Counted from the stretch's first letter, positions 7,486 through 15,542 are shown. The stretch: DNA of 17,799 bases from JAZTZP01 sp045637525 (GCA_045637525.1 JAZTZP010000080.1:1-17799), one strand, 5' to 3'. Made by a program: numbers and translations. Notes: generated by a model not told the origin, from the letters alone.

Positions 7486-8577
7486 TTACTCCTTAATACC
7501 TTCAAGTGCATTTATTATTTCTTCATCCGATATATCATCGGATATTAAAGCATCTCCAATTCCACGGGGCAAAACAAAGCTTATTTTACTGCCCTGTTTT
7601 TTCTTATCCTTGTATACATATTCCAAAATCTGAGAAGCCTCCGCTATCCCCGTACTTAACTCAAAGCCATACACTTTGGCAGCCTTTTCAAGAAGCTTCA
7701 GCTCAGCATCACTTATAAGACCTCTGTTTTTTGCAATGTCAAATATCGCAAGCATCCCAAGCATCACACATTGTCCGTGCGTCTTTTTAAAACAGCATGC
7801 CGATTCAACAGCATGACCTAATGTATGCCCCATATTAAGAATTCTTCTGAGACCGTTTTCTTTCTCATCCTTCGATACAACCTCAGCCTTAATACGGCAG
7901 TTTGTTTTTGAAAGCTCAATCAAAACATCACTTTCAAGCTTTTTAATCTTATCAGCATTATTTATCACATAGTCAAAAAACGCACGATCACGTATAACTC
8001 CATGCTTTATAACCTCACCCATACCTGATATAAATTCCCTTTCGGGCAAGGTCTTTAATGTACTGACATTTATATATACAAGTCCCGGCTGATGAAACGC
8101 ACCGAGAATATTTTTCCCGCTGTAAAAATCTATCCCGGTTTTTCCGCCAACGCTGCTGTCCGACTGTGACAAAAGTGTTGTAGGTATCTGCACAAACCTT
8201 ATACCACGCATATATATCGCCGCAGTAAAGCCTGCCATATCACCTGTAACACCACCGCCAAGAGCTATTATCATACTCTTTCTGTCAAGTTTGTTATCCA
8301 TGCACGCCTCACACATTTTAAGTATGGTGTCCATGTTCTTGTTTTGCTCACCTGCCGGCGCAACAAAAACATTCGCATCAAAACCGCCGTCTGCAAGACA
8401 TTTTTTCACATCTTCAGCATATAAAGGCGCTACATTTGTATCAGTTATTATGAGAATCTTTTCCGGTGCATTTATTTCATAAAGTGCCGGACAAAGATTT
8501 TTAAAACTGTCTTCAAATACAATGTCATAAGAATTTTCCTGAAGTTCAACACGTAGTTTTTGCATATTAATAACCAT
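7486..8577 (-). CDS. aroB: 3-Dehydroquinate synthase
   Basis: AroB carries out the second step of the shikimate pathway, turning DAHP into 3-dehydroquinate with NAD and a divalent metal. Visible motifs are GGGVTGDMAGF (107-117, NAD-binding), PTTLLSQSDSSVGGKTGID (132-150) and GMGEVIKHG (185-193). The expected zinc ligands are Glu188, His251 and His267, with the His-His spacing of 16 seen in characterised enzymes. The length of 363 residues is normal. AAAGGAG lies only 3 bases from the ATG at 8577 and 15 bases from a second in-frame ATG at 8565, so the start is slightly uncertain. No other shikimate gene is nearby; it sits between tsaD and lspA. Confidence 0.96.
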   Translation of the reverse strand: MVINMQKLRVELQENSYDIVFEDSFKNLCPALYEINAPEKILIITDTNVAPLYAEDVKKCLADGGFDANVFVAPAGEQNKNMDTILKMCEACMDNKLDRKSMIIALGGGVTGDMAGFTAAIYMRGIRFVQIPTTLLSQSDSSVGGKTGIDFYSGKNILGAFHQPGLVYINVSTLKTLPEREFISGMGEVIKHGVIRDRAFFDYVINNADKIKKLESDVLIELSKTNCRIKAEVVSKDEKENGLRRILNMGHTLGHAVESACCFKKTHGQCVMLGMLAIFDIAKNRGLISDAELKLLEKAAKVYGFELSTGIAEASQILEYVYKDKKKQGSKISFVLPRGIGDALISDDISDEEIINALEGIKE

Positions 8578-8608
8578 TAACTCCTTTCACAAAAACCGAT
8601 TCTGAAAA

Positions 8609-9613
8609 TCACTCAAAATAGTGTGTAGGCACAGCATTTAAGTCAAGCTCTGCTTTTATTCCTGCCTTATGGTTATAATATCCGAGACAGCCTACCATTG
8701 CCGCATTATCCGTACATAATACCGGTGGCGGATATAATACTTTAATCCCAAGCCTTTCACCGGCTGCCGTCATCTTTTTCCTCAGTTCGGAATTTGCCGC
8801 CACTCCGCCGGCAATAGCTACTGTTTTAACTCCGTTTAAAACAGCGGCCTCCATAGTATGCTCAGTCAACACCTCTGTAACGGCATTCTGAAAGCTTGCC
8901 GCTATATCAGCTTTATTAAATTCTTCACCATTTTGCTCAAATTTGTGCAAAAGATTTATAACCGCCGTTTTAACTCCGCTGAAAGAAAAGTCAAAGCTTC
9001 CCTTCTCAATCCTTACACGCGGAAACTTATAAAAATCCGGATCACCCTCACGGGCAAGTGCATCAATAAGCGGTCCTCCCGGATACCCCAGTCCGAGAAC
9101 CCTCGAAATTTTATCAAAAGCCTCACCGGCCGCATCATCTCTCGTCCTGCCGATAACCTTAAACTCATCATATCCCACAACATTAATTATGTGGCTATGA
9201 CCACCCGATGCTACAAGGCACATAAACGGCGGCTCAAGCTCCGGATGAGCTATAAGATTTGCCATGATGTGTGCTTTAATATGATGCACAGGTATCAGCG
9301 GCACATTCATCGAATACGCAAGTGCCTTTGCATGAGCTACCCCGACAAGCAACGCCCCTACAAGTCCGGGACCGTATGTAACAGCCACAGCGTCAATGTC
9401 AGAAAGAGTCACTCCGGCTTTACCAAGCGCCTCATCTATTACCTCGTCTATTACTTCAATATGACGACGTGATGCAAGCTCCGGTACTACTCCGCCATAC
9501 TCCTTGTGAAGCTGTATCTGTGAATTTATTTCATTCGATAAAACCTCACGACCGTCCTTCACAACAGCCGCAGCGGTTTCATCGCAAGAGCTTTCTATAC
9601 CGAGAATCAGCAT
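8609..9613 (-). CDS. tsaD: tRNA t6A37 threonylcarbamoyltransferase TsaD
   Basis: TsaD transfers the threonylcarbamoyl group to A37 of ANN-decoding tRNAs. The protein has an ASKHA-type N-terminus (LGIESSCDETAAA), metal ligands His111 and His115 in HHIKAHIMAN, and Asp302 in CTDNAAMVG, the same set as in characterised TsaD. GVAANSELR (270-278) is also conserved. The length of 334 residues is normal. Its ATG directly follows the rimI TAA, with AAGGAG in the rimI end. TsaC, which makes the threonylcarbamoyl-AMP substrate, is encoded three genes upstream in the same run. The TsaB and TsaE partners needed in bacteria are not in this window. Confidence 0.97.
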   Translation of the reverse strand: MLILGIESSCDETAAAVVKDGREVLSNEINSQIQLHKEYGGVVPELASRRHIEVIDEVIDEALGKAGVTLSDIDAVAVTYGPGLVGALLVGVAHAKALAYSMNVPLIPVHHIKAHIMANLIAHPELEPPFMCLVASGGHSHIINVVGYDEFKVIGRTRDDAAGEAFDKISRVLGLGYPGGPLIDALAREGDPDFYKFPRVRIEKGSFDFSFSGVKTAVINLLHKFEQNGEEFNKADIAASFQNAVTEVLTEHTMEAAVLNGVKTVAIAGGVAANSELRKKMTAAGERLGIKVLYPPPVLCTDNAAMVGCLGYYNHKAGIKAELDLNAVPTHYFE

Positions 9614-10072
9614 TTAACAGGTCTCCTTTCCAAGCTTTGCCGTCATAATGACTGCATCTTCTCTGTTATCAGCGTAATAATTTTTACGCACCCCCATATT
9701 AACAAAGCCGTGCACCTTATACATATGCTGTGCAACTAAATTTGAGTTTCTCACCTCTAAGGTAAGAAGTTCCAGCTTCCGCCGGTGCGCTTCATCAAAA
9801 AGTGCTCTTAGAAGTGCACTGCCTATTCCTCTTTGTCTGTATGCCGGCATTACTCCGATATTTGTTATGTCGCCCTCTCCTGCAACATCCCACATTCCGG
9901 CATATCCTGCTATTTTATCTCCATCGCACGCAACAAAATAAACGGTCAGTTCATTTGTCAGCTCATCTTCAAACATTTTTCTTGTCCATGGTATGGTAAA
10001 GCTGCTGAGTTCAACCTCCATAATACCGTCCAGATCGTCTTTCGTCATGCGTCTGATTTGTATATTATTCAT
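9614..10072 (-). CDS. rimI: Ribosomal protein S18-alanine N-acetyltransferase (GNAT)
   Basis: This is a 152-residue GNAT acetyltransferase. The acetyl-CoA loop is YRQRGIGSALL (78-88), and LEVRNSN with Glu106 plus the following MYKVHGF with Tyr118 match the RimI active site region. The N-terminal segment with FTIPWTRKMFEDEL is also typical of RimI. RimI acetylates the N-terminus of ribosomal protein S18 in Escherichia coli; other substrates are possible. A longer frame starts at TTG (10081), but I choose the ATG at 10072, which overlaps the ywlE stop by 8 bases. The partnership with tsaD is a common Firmicute arrangement and supports the name. Confidence 0.9.
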   Translation of the reverse strand: MNNIQIRRMTKDDLDGIMEVELSSFTIPWTRKMFEDELTNELTVYFVACDGDKIAGYAGMWDVAGEGDITNIGVMPAYRQRGIGSALLRALFDEAHRRKLELLTLEVRNSNLVAQHMYKVHGFVNMGVRKNYYADNREDAVIMTAKLGKETC

Positions 10073-10508
10073 CGCTATCAACTATTCTTTCCGCAATTTC
10101 AGTAAGCAAGTCATAAATTTCAAGAGCAGTTTCTTCATACTCCTCCACATCGCCGCCAAACGGGTCTGATACATCGCCTGCCAAACCTGCGTATTCAGCG
10201 ATTGTAAACACCTTATCCTCCGCCCCTGAACCGAGAAGCATCCTATGTCCCTCAGTCATTGTAAGGATTATGTCACTATCATCAACCAGCTCCTGTGTAA
10301 TCTGTCTCGCCCTGTGTCCCGACAAATCTATATCATATTGCTTCATAACCTCTTGCGCCTCAAAGCTTGCCTCCGCTCCCGCTTCTGCAAACATACCGGC
10401 AGATTCCGATACCGCGTCTATATCATTTTCCAAAGCAATTTTATTCATAAGCGCCGCCGCCATAGGACTTCTGCAAGTATTCCCCGTACAAACAAACAGT
10501 ATTTTCAT
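10065..10508 (-). CDS. ywlE: Protein-arginine phosphatase (LMW-PTP fold, YwlE-like)
   Basis: This 147-residue phosphatase has the low-molecular-weight PTP loop at its N-terminus: Cys7 nucleophile and Arg13 in VCTGNTCRSPM. Thr11 in that loop is the residue that, in B. subtilis YwlE, sets preference for phosphoarginine over phosphotyrosine. The general-acid Asp lies in the late DPFGGD motif. It would reverse arginine phosphorylation by a McsB-type kinase, which marks proteins for ClpCP and controls CtsR. The start fits the family N-terminus exactly, but the nearest AAAGGA is 13 bases upstream, which is long. It sits between tsaC and rimI, and tsaC lies near ywlE in Bacillus too. Confidence 0.88.
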   Translation of the reverse strand: MKILFVCTGNTCRSPMAAALMNKIALENDIDAVSESAGMFAEAGAEASFEAQEVMKQYDIDLSGHRARQITQELVDDSDIILTMTEGHRMLLGSGAEDKVFTIAEYAGLAGDVSDPFGGDVEEYEETALEIYDLLTEIAERIVDSDE

Positions 10509-10527
10509 GCTAAACAGTCATTCCTTT

Positions 10528-11568
10528 CTATACGTGTATCACATTATACCCTGCCGATTTATACAATCTGTTTTCTACTGCAAGACCGCAACCGCCCTCT
10601 TCGCAAAACTCCGCAAACACACGTTTTACGCCGGTCTCATCAAATTTACGAAGCATAGAAAACAAATTGTGAGCATATTCTCTGTAATCCGAACCGGCAT
10701 ATAACACATTCTCACATTCGTAATCATTATTAAGAAAACTTATTATACCCGTTTTCATTCCTTTGCTTTTCTCAAAAAGCTCTGTTATCTTCTTCCTTAC
10801 AGCGTCCTTCTCACCCTCCACAACAATCACTTCAGCCTCAGGTGAATAGTGCTTATACTTCATACCGGGACTTTTCGGGACTTCATTTATCTCAACTCTT
10901 TTAAGCACATGCTTATCAATTATAACCGTAGGAATTACTGCCTTTATATCTTCATACGTAACAACTCCGGGCCTCAGTATCACAGGCACATCTCCGGAAA
11001 CATCAACCACAGTCGACTCAACGCCTGCACTGCAGCTTCCTCCGGAAACTATAACATCAACGCGTCCCGTTAAATCATCAATCACATGCTTTGCTTTTGT
11101 AGGACTGGGCTTTCCGGAAATATTTGCGCTCGGTGCGGCAACAGGCTCGCCTGCCGCTTCAATAACAGCCCTTGCTATCGGATGCTCCGGGAAACGAATT
11201 GCAACAGTATCAAGACCGGCAGTTATTATATCGCTTATCCCTTTTTTCTTCTTCATTACAAGAGTTATCGGGCCGGGCATAAATTTATCCGCAAGGATTT
11301 CAGCATTCTCTGTCATACATTCGGCAACCTCATCAATCATAGACTTGTCCGATATATGAACTATAAGCGGATTATCCGCCGGTCTGCCCTTCGCCTTAAA
11401 GATATTTTTAACGGCCTCCTCATGATAAATGCTCGCCCCTAAACCGTAAACGGTTTCGGTCGGTATCGCCGCAATGCCGCCGCCCTTTAATACGTCAGCC
11501 ACAGCCTCAATCAGTTCTTTATCTATATTTTTGCTGTCAATTTCTATTATTCTGGTATTAATAGTCAT
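10528..11568 (-). CDS. tsaC: Threonylcarbamoyl-AMP synthase (Sua5/YwlC type)
   Basis: This enzyme makes threonylcarbamoyl-AMP from threonine, bicarbonate and ATP, the first step of t6A synthesis. The N-terminal YrdC domain shows GGGIAAIPTETVYGLG (about 30-45), the KAKGRPADNPLIVHI strand and PSANISGKPSPT. A linker with SPGMKYKHYSPEA leads into the C-terminal Sua5 domain, so this is the long two-domain Sua5 form (346 residues), not the short TsaC. A GTG directly precedes the ATG at 11568; I prefer ATG. The start overlaps the pncB end by 11 bases. TsaD in the same run uses its product. Confidence 0.95.
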   Translation of the reverse strand: MTINTRIIEIDSKNIDKELIEAVADVLKGGGIAAIPTETVYGLGASIYHEEAVKNIFKAKGRPADNPLIVHISDKSMIDEVAECMTENAEILADKFMPGPITLVMKKKKGISDIITAGLDTVAIRFPEHPIARAVIEAAGEPVAAPSANISGKPSPTKAKHVIDDLTGRVDVIVSGGSCSAGVESTVVDVSGDVPVILRPGVVTYEDIKAVIPTVIIDKHVLKRVEINEVPKSPGMKYKHYSPEAEVIVVEGEKDAVRKKITELFEKSKGMKTGIISFLNNDYECENVLYAGSDYREYAHNLFSMLRKFDETGVKRVFAEFCEEGGCGLAVENRLYKSAGYNVIHV

Positions 11569-13015
11569 CACCTTCTCTGAACTTTGTAAGAAGACCGTAT
11601 TTCAAATCCCAGAGCTTCTGAGACATATCAACATAATACTCATGAGGATTTTCAAAACGTTTTACCTCATCCCATAAGCCATCAATTTCCATTTTGCAGT
11701 ATTCCTGCAAAACATCTATACCGGGATTTTCATACACGCATTTTCCGTTTTTAAATACAGGCTTTAAAAGCGGACGTGCATAAAAGTCACTTACAATCTT
11801 TCTCTTCCATGTATGTTCGGGATCAAACAACTCATACGGCAAAGTATCGTCAATCGTTTCGCCGTGAAGTGTTATAACATCAGCTACCGCAGCTGAATTT
11901 TCCCTTGAATATAATCTGTATACCTGTTTAAAGCCCGGAGTGGTTATTTTAGCAACATTTTCGCTTATCTTTATTTTAGGTAAAATATCGCCGTCATCAT
12001 TTTCCACCGCAACAAGCTTATACACACCGCCAAATACCGGCTCGGACTTTGATGTTATGAGCCTTTCCCCCACTCCGAAAGAATCAATTTGAGCACCTTG
12101 CAAAAGCATATCTCTGATAATCCATTCGTCAAGCGAATTTGATACAACAATCCCGCAGTCACTGTACCCTGCTTCATCAAGTATCTTCCGGCATTTTTTT
12201 GAAAGATAAGTTATATCACCGCTGTCTATTCTTATTCCCTTCGGACGCTTACCAAGAGGTTTTAAAACCTCGTCAAACACCTTTATCGCATTCGGCAAAC
12301 CCGAATTCAATACATTATACGTATCTATAAGAAGCGTACAGTTGTCCGGATAAGTTCTCGCATATGCAGCAAAAGCTTCATATTCGGTGTCAAACAACTG
12401 TACCCAGCTATGAGCCATAGTCCCCAAAGCCTTCACACCGAAATCTCTGTCTGTAATCGCACAACTTGTACCAACGCAACCTCCGATATATGCCGCACGA
12501 GCGCCCAGCGCCGCACCATATGCCCCCTGCGCACGTCTCGCACCAAACTCCATCACAGGTCTGCCCCCGGCAGCACGCACTATCCTGTTAGCCTTTGTGG
12601 CTATGAGGCTCTGATGATTTATACAAAGAAGTATCATCGTCTCAACAAACTGAGCCTGAACCACAGGTCCTCTTACCGTTAAAAGAGGCTCACCGGGAAA
12701 CACAGGCGTACCCTCAGGAATTGCCCAGACATCACACGTAAACTCAAAATTCCTGAGATACTCCAAAAATCTATCATCAAAAATATTTTTACTTCTTAAA
12801 TATTCTATATCTTCCTCTGTAAACTTAAGATTTTTCAAATAATCTATTACTTGCTCCAACCCGGCAACAATTGCAAATCCGCCTTTATCCGGGTTTTTTC
12901 TGAAAAACATATCAAAATATGCTGTTTTTTCTCCATACCCTTCTGCAAAGAAGCCGTTTGCCATAGTAAACTCATAGAAATCGGTAAGCATTGTTAAATT
13001 AAGTTCATTTTTCAT
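11558..13015 (-). CDS. pncB: Nicotinate phosphoribosyltransferase
   Basis: This 485-residue enzyme makes nicotinate mononucleotide from nicotinate and PRPP, the entry point of NAD salvage. Supporting motifs are TDFYEFTMANGFF near the N-terminus, GARRAQG (158-164), GTMAHSWVQLF with His202 as the expected phosphorylated histidine, IDTYNVL (230-236) and IRIDSGDI (261-268). The length fits the longer Firmicute form. GGAGAG lies 9 bases upstream of the ATG. It is the first gene after the terminator at 13050-13082, so a promoter is expected in the 76-base gap, but I cannot identify one with confidence. Its end overlaps tsaC by 11 bases. Confidence 0.95.
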   Translation of the reverse strand: MKNELNLTMLTDFYEFTMANGFFAEGYGEKTAYFDMFFRKNPDKGGFAIVAGLEQVIDYLKNLKFTEEDIEYLRSKNIFDDRFLEYLRNFEFTCDVWAIPEGTPVFPGEPLLTVRGPVVQAQFVETMILLCINHQSLIATKANRIVRAAGGRPVMEFGARRAQGAYGAALGARAAYIGGCVGTSCAITDRDFGVKALGTMAHSWVQLFDTEYEAFAAYARTYPDNCTLLIDTYNVLNSGLPNAIKVFDEVLKPLGKRPKGIRIDSGDITYLSKKCRKILDEAGYSDCGIVVSNSLDEWIIRDMLLQGAQIDSFGVGERLITSKSEPVFGGVYKLVAVENDDGDILPKIKISENVAKITTPGFKQVYRLYSRENSAAVADVITLHGETIDDTLPYELFDPEHTWKRKIVSDFYARPLLKPVFKNGKCVYENPGIDVLQEYCKMEIDGLWDEVKRFENPHEYYVDMSQKLWDLKYGLLTKFREGDDY

Positions 13016-13049
13016 AAGATTACACTCTCCGTCAAAAATTTTTCCGTTT

Positions 13050-13082
13050 TAAAAAACAAAGGACAGCATAACACCGCCCTTT
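13050..13082 (-). terminator. Intrinsic terminator after the yab/divIC cluster
   Basis: On the minus-strand RNA, AAAGGGCGGU (13082-13073) pairs with GCUGUCCUUU (13067-13058) over 10 bp with three G-U pairs and a 5-nt loop. TGTTTTTT follows. It begins 10 bases past the S1-domain gene stop and separates that cluster from pncB. Confidence 0.85.
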
Positions 13083-13091
13083 ATGTAATGC

Positions 13092-13535
13092 TTAAAAACC
13101 GCCTCTTTTATAGCCCCCCGAACGCTTTGATTCATTACTTCTTTTAATAGCAAGCATATTTTCGTCACTGTCCTGCTTAAACTTTGAGAGTTTGTCTTCA
13201 AAAGACATATCACTGTCAGCTTTTCTGCTCCAGTCAATGTCCGCCGGACGAACAGGAGCTTTTTTCTTTGGTTCTTCCGGTGCGTTCTTTTTATCCGGCT
13301 TCACCACAGCCTGCTTTATGGAAAGATTGATTTTCTTATCGCCTGCAATTTCAAGAACCTTAACCCTAACGGTATCTCCTACCTTAACACATTCGTTTAT
13401 GTCATCCACATATCTTGCAGATACCTCCGAAATATGTACAAGCCCTATTTCACCGCTTTCCATTTTAACCAATGCACCGAAAGGCATCACCTTTATTACG
13501 CTTCCGTTTACTATATTTCCTACTTCAACAGCCAT
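13092..13535 (-). CDS. yabR: S1 RNA-binding domain protein (YabR-like)
   Basis: This 147-residue protein has a single S1 domain (about 3-75): VGNIVNGSVIKVMPFGALVK, then GLVHISEVS and the closing VKVLEIAGDKKINLSIKQ stretch. The remaining half is a low-complexity charged tail with many Lys, Pro and Ser, ending in a basic Gly-rich GGYKRGGF. Such proteins bind RNA or ribosomes. Its place directly after divIC matches yabR of B. subtilis; GSP13/YugI is a related paralogue it could be confused with. GGAGG lies about 8 bases upstream of the ATG. It is the last gene before the terminator. Confidence 0.85.
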   Translation of the reverse strand: MAVEVGNIVNGSVIKVMPFGALVKMESGEIGLVHISEVSARYVDDINECVKVGDTVRVKVLEIAGDKKINLSIKQAVVKPDKKNAPEEPKKKAPVRPADIDWSRKADSDMSFEDKLSKFKQDSDENMLAIKRSNESKRSGGYKRGGF

Positions 13536-13553
13536 TTGTTGTTTCCTCCACCG

Positions 13554-13877
13554 CTAATTATCCTGTTTTGATACGTCAATAAAAATTTTTTCATCCTCAC
13601 GTACCAAACCCAATTTTTCTCTTGCCATTTTTTCTATATATTCATCTGTATCAGTTATATTTTTCATTTTTTCAACTTCTTCAGCACGAGCTTCCTCATA
13701 AATCTTTTCATGCCGAAGATTTTCAAGCTCCTCCGCCTTTTGATTTATACGGGGAATTTGCATAAGTCCTCTGAAAACCATAAACCCCACTATAATGAGG
13801 AATATAATATTAACCAACTTTTTTTTATTTTTCAAAAATGTCGGAGTTGTTTTAGTTTTTGTTTTTTTATCCTGCAT
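13554..13877 (-). CDS. divIC: Septum formation initiator DivIC/FtsB-like
   Basis: This 107-residue bitopic membrane protein has a basic cytoplasmic N-terminus, one membrane segment (about 21-39), a charged coiled coil (about 44-72) and the conserved end DTDEYIEKMAREKLGLVR followed by an EKIF motif. This is the DivIC/FtsB architecture. DivIC works with FtsL and DivIB at the division septum to activate wall synthesis. Its place between yabQ and an S1-domain gene is the same as in B. subtilis. The ribosome binding site AAAGGA lies 13 bases from the ATG, a somewhat long spacing. Confidence 0.92.
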   Translation of the reverse strand: MQDKKTKTKTTPTFLKNKKKLVNIIFLIIVGFMVFRGLMQIPRINQKAEELENLRHEKIYEEARAEEVEKMKNITDTDEYIEKMAREKLGLVREDEKIFIDVSKQDN

Positions 13878-13948
13878 TTTATATAAGCAATCCTTTCTTT
13901 ACACGCCAAGGCACAAAACTCTGCAAACTTTTTTAAAACGTACCCGGC

Positions 13949-14350
13949 TTATACGGATTTGTTTTTCCTTCTATATAGCATTTTATAAAAAAATCGAGCC
14001 GGTGTCAAGAGTATTTTAAAAATTAATTTAAAAAACTCAAAAATTTTTTTAAAAAGAGCTCTCACCGGCCTGCTGAGCGCTAAAAAATATACAATTCCTC
14101 CCAAAAACCCACCTGTCAAATGATATGCCCTTAATTCGCCGTTATCAGCAGCAAGTAAGCATATCCAGATAAAGCTTCCGGCAACAATCCAGAAAATAAT
14201 GTCCACAACCGCACGCAAGCCTGTTTTCAGTCTGAAAACACCGTAAAAAGTGTGCAACAAATCAAAAACAGCACATACAAGCATAATACATATAACAACT
14301 GTCCCAAACGCATACAGCTCGTGATTTATGTCTACAATCACATCACTCAC
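13949..14350 (-). CDS. yabQ: Spore cortex protein YabQ
   Basis: This 133-residue membrane protein has hydrophobic segments near 12-36, 46-67 and 74-92, and a long basic, aromatic C-terminal part that is probably amphipathic. The FDLLHTFYGVFR stretch (29-40), the FWI motif in the second helix and the position between yabP and divIC support YabQ. In B. subtilis YabQ sits in the outer forespore membrane and is needed for the spore cortex. Its ATG follows the yabP stop by 4 bases with GGGTGAG upstream. Similarity in this family is low, so the call relies partly on gene order. Confidence 0.88.
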   Translation of the reverse strand: MSDVIVDINHELYAFGTVVICIMLVCAVFDLLHTFYGVFRLKTGLRAVVDIIFWIVAGSFIWICLLAADNGELRAYHLTGGFLGGIVYFLALSRPVRALFKKIFEFFKLIFKILLTPARFFYKMLYRRKNKSV

Positions 14351-14354
14351 CCGC

Positions 14355-14639
14355 TTATTTAAAAAGCCGGGATATACCGGTCGCCGACATAGATTTGTTT
14401 TCTTTGTATTCTATCGAAACAACTTTTCCGATAAAAGACATCTGTCCGTCAGATACATCGAGCTTTCCCATAGACAAACCCGCACCTTTAATTATCACCC
14501 TGCCCATAGACGTATTTAAGTTTATAACCGTGCTGTCCGCATTTATAACCTCAATAACGCCTGAAACAACGGTCTTTTCACGGCCTGTTATGCATATCTC
14601 ATGCTTTTGGGGACTAACATTTTCTTTTCCCTGTATCAT
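14355..14639 (-). CDS. yabP: Sporulation protein YabP
   Basis: This 94-residue soluble protein matches the YabP/YqfC family: a KHEICITGREKTVVSGV-type strand, then DSTVINLNTSMGRVIIKG and the marker LSMGKLDVSDGQMSFIG. The family is needed in sporulation and is usually made in the mother cell. A longer frame opens at 14666, but GAAAGGA sits inside it and lies 9 bases from the ATG at 14639, so I use that start. The gene is followed at once by yabQ. I looked for a sigma-E promoter in the 74-base gap upstream and found none that is convincing. Confidence 0.88.
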   Translation of the reverse strand: MIQGKENVSPQKHEICITGREKTVVSGVIEVINADSTVINLNTSMGRVIIKGAGLSMGKLDVSDGQMSFIGKVVSIEYKENKSMSATGISRLFK

Positions 14640-14713
14640 ATATATCATTCCTTTCAACTCTGTCATAAAGTCATTCAGTCTAATTGATATATATGAGAAA
14701 GTCCTTATTTTTA

Positions 14714-14953
14714 TTACAAAACCTTATACAACCCGCAAGCATCGTTTTTGAGTACGTGTTCCGCAATTTCCGCAACCTCAATCTTTGTTACACGTTCGCC
14801 CATCTTTATCTCAATAACATCTCCGATTTTCACATCATAAGATGCCTTTACAAGCTTTCCGTTCACACTGACACGTCCCGCATCACATGCTTCATTCGCA
14901 ACCGTACGGCGTTTTATAAGCCTTGCAACCTTCAGATACTTATCTATTCGCAT
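14714..14953 (-). CDS. rqcP: S4-domain RNA-binding protein RqcP (YabO)
   Basis: This is a 79-residue protein made almost wholly of an S4 domain: MRIDKYLKVARLIKRRTVAN, then DAGRVSVNGKLVKASYDVKIGD split by a turn, and a short C-terminal strand. YabO/RqcP binds the 50S subunit and the peptidyl-tRNA in ribosome quality control, helping RqcH to add C-terminal alanine tails. The order mazG, rqcP, yabP, yabQ, divIC, yabR matches B. subtilis apart from the HU gene placed in between. AAAGGA lies 9 bases upstream of the ATG. It could be called Hsp15-like, but length and context favour RqcP. Confidence 0.92.
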   Translation of the reverse strand: MRIDKYLKVARLIKRRTVANEACDAGRVSVNGKLVKASYDVKIGDVIEIKMGERVTKIEVAEIAEHVLKNDACGLYKVL

Positions 14954-15004
14954 ATATTTTATCCTTTCAAACTCAGCATTTTAACTAACTTACGGTCTAA
15001 AATA

Positions 15005-15045
15005 AAAGAGAAAAAACCGAGGCAACCGCAAAGTCCCCTCGGTTT
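15005..15045 (-). terminator. Intrinsic terminator of the HU gene
   Basis: Perfect 9-bp arms AAACCGAGG (15045-15037) and CCTCGGTTT (15022-15014) on the minus strand enclose a 14-nt loop and are followed by TTTTTCTCTTTTA. It begins about 13 bases past the HU stop, so HU should be mainly a single-gene transcript. Confidence 0.9.
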
Positions 15046-15058
15046 AAATAAGATACAA

Positions 15059-15334
15059 TTACTTGTTTACAACATCCTTAAGAGATTTGCCTGCTTTGAA
15101 TGCCGGAACTTTTGATGCAGGGATAGCAACAGCTTCACCTGTTCTTGGGTTCTTACCTGTTCTTGCTTCTCTTGCTCTTACCTCAAATGTACCAAAGCCT
15201 ACAACCTGTACCTTTTCGCCTGCTGCCAAAGCATCAGAAATTGCTTCTACAACACCTGCAACTGCCTTTTCAGCATCCTTCTTTGACATTTCAGCCTTCT
15301 CTGCTACTGCAGCGATTAATTCTGTTTTGTTCAT
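15059..15334 (-). CDS. hup: HU family nucleoid protein
   Basis: This 91-residue protein is a complete HU homologue. The N-terminal helices begin MNKTELIAAVAEKAEMSKKD, and the DNA-binding arm carries GFGTFEVRAREARTGKNPRTG, which includes the HU signature. HU dimers bend and compact DNA with little sequence preference. The gene has AGGAGG 7 bases upstream of the ATG, a consensus promoter and a strong terminator, as expected for an abundant protein. Its codons look skewed to GCT, GCA and AAG-type choices compared with its neighbours, in line with high expression. IHF is not a likely alternative in this lineage. Confidence 0.97.
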   Translation of the reverse strand: MNKTELIAAVAEKAEMSKKDAEKAVAGVVEAISDALAAGEKVQVVGFGTFEVRAREARTGKNPRTGEAVAIPASKVPAFKAGKSLKDVVNK

Positions 15335-15410
15335 TGTTAGTTCCTCCTAAATTTTTTCTTTGTTATAAATATTTACCCAAAGGCAATATCATACATAAAT
15401 CTTCCAATAT

Positions 15411-15439
15411 ATTTTATTATATTTCACGCCATTTGTCAA
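15411..15439 (-). promoter_or_regulatory. Sigma-A promoter of the HU gene
   Basis: The minus strand has a perfect TTGACA (15439-15434), a 17-base spacer and TAAAAT (15416-15411). The transcript would carry a leader of about 70 bases before the HU ATG. Confidence 0.9.
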
Positions 15440-15521
15440 GGGTTTTTTTGAAAATTCCTCAAATTTACTGTTTTTTTGTGCATTTTTGCGAAATACACAC
15501 CCTAAAACATATCTATTTTGC

Positions 15522-15542
15522 TTGAAAAATCAGCTTTTTCAA
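15522..15542 (-). other. AT-rich perfect hairpin downstream of mazG
   Basis: TTGAAAAA (15542-15535) and TTTTTCAA (15529-15522) on the minus strand form an 8-bp perfect stem with a GCTGA loop, about 21 bases past the mazG stop. The T run lies inside the stem and no T tract follows, so it is at best a weak terminator. It could instead be a protein-binding site upstream of the HU promoter. Confidence 0.4.

Noticed and set aside
8858..9472. Plus-strand open frame of 204 codons antisense to tsaD
   Set aside because: tsaD is certain on the other strand; the long frame is a by-product of its codon use, and its translation shows no recognisable domain.
14640..14713. Sigma-E sporulation promoter before yabP
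   Set aside because: A TCATATA-like -35 is present, but no CATACA-like -10 lies at the right distance.
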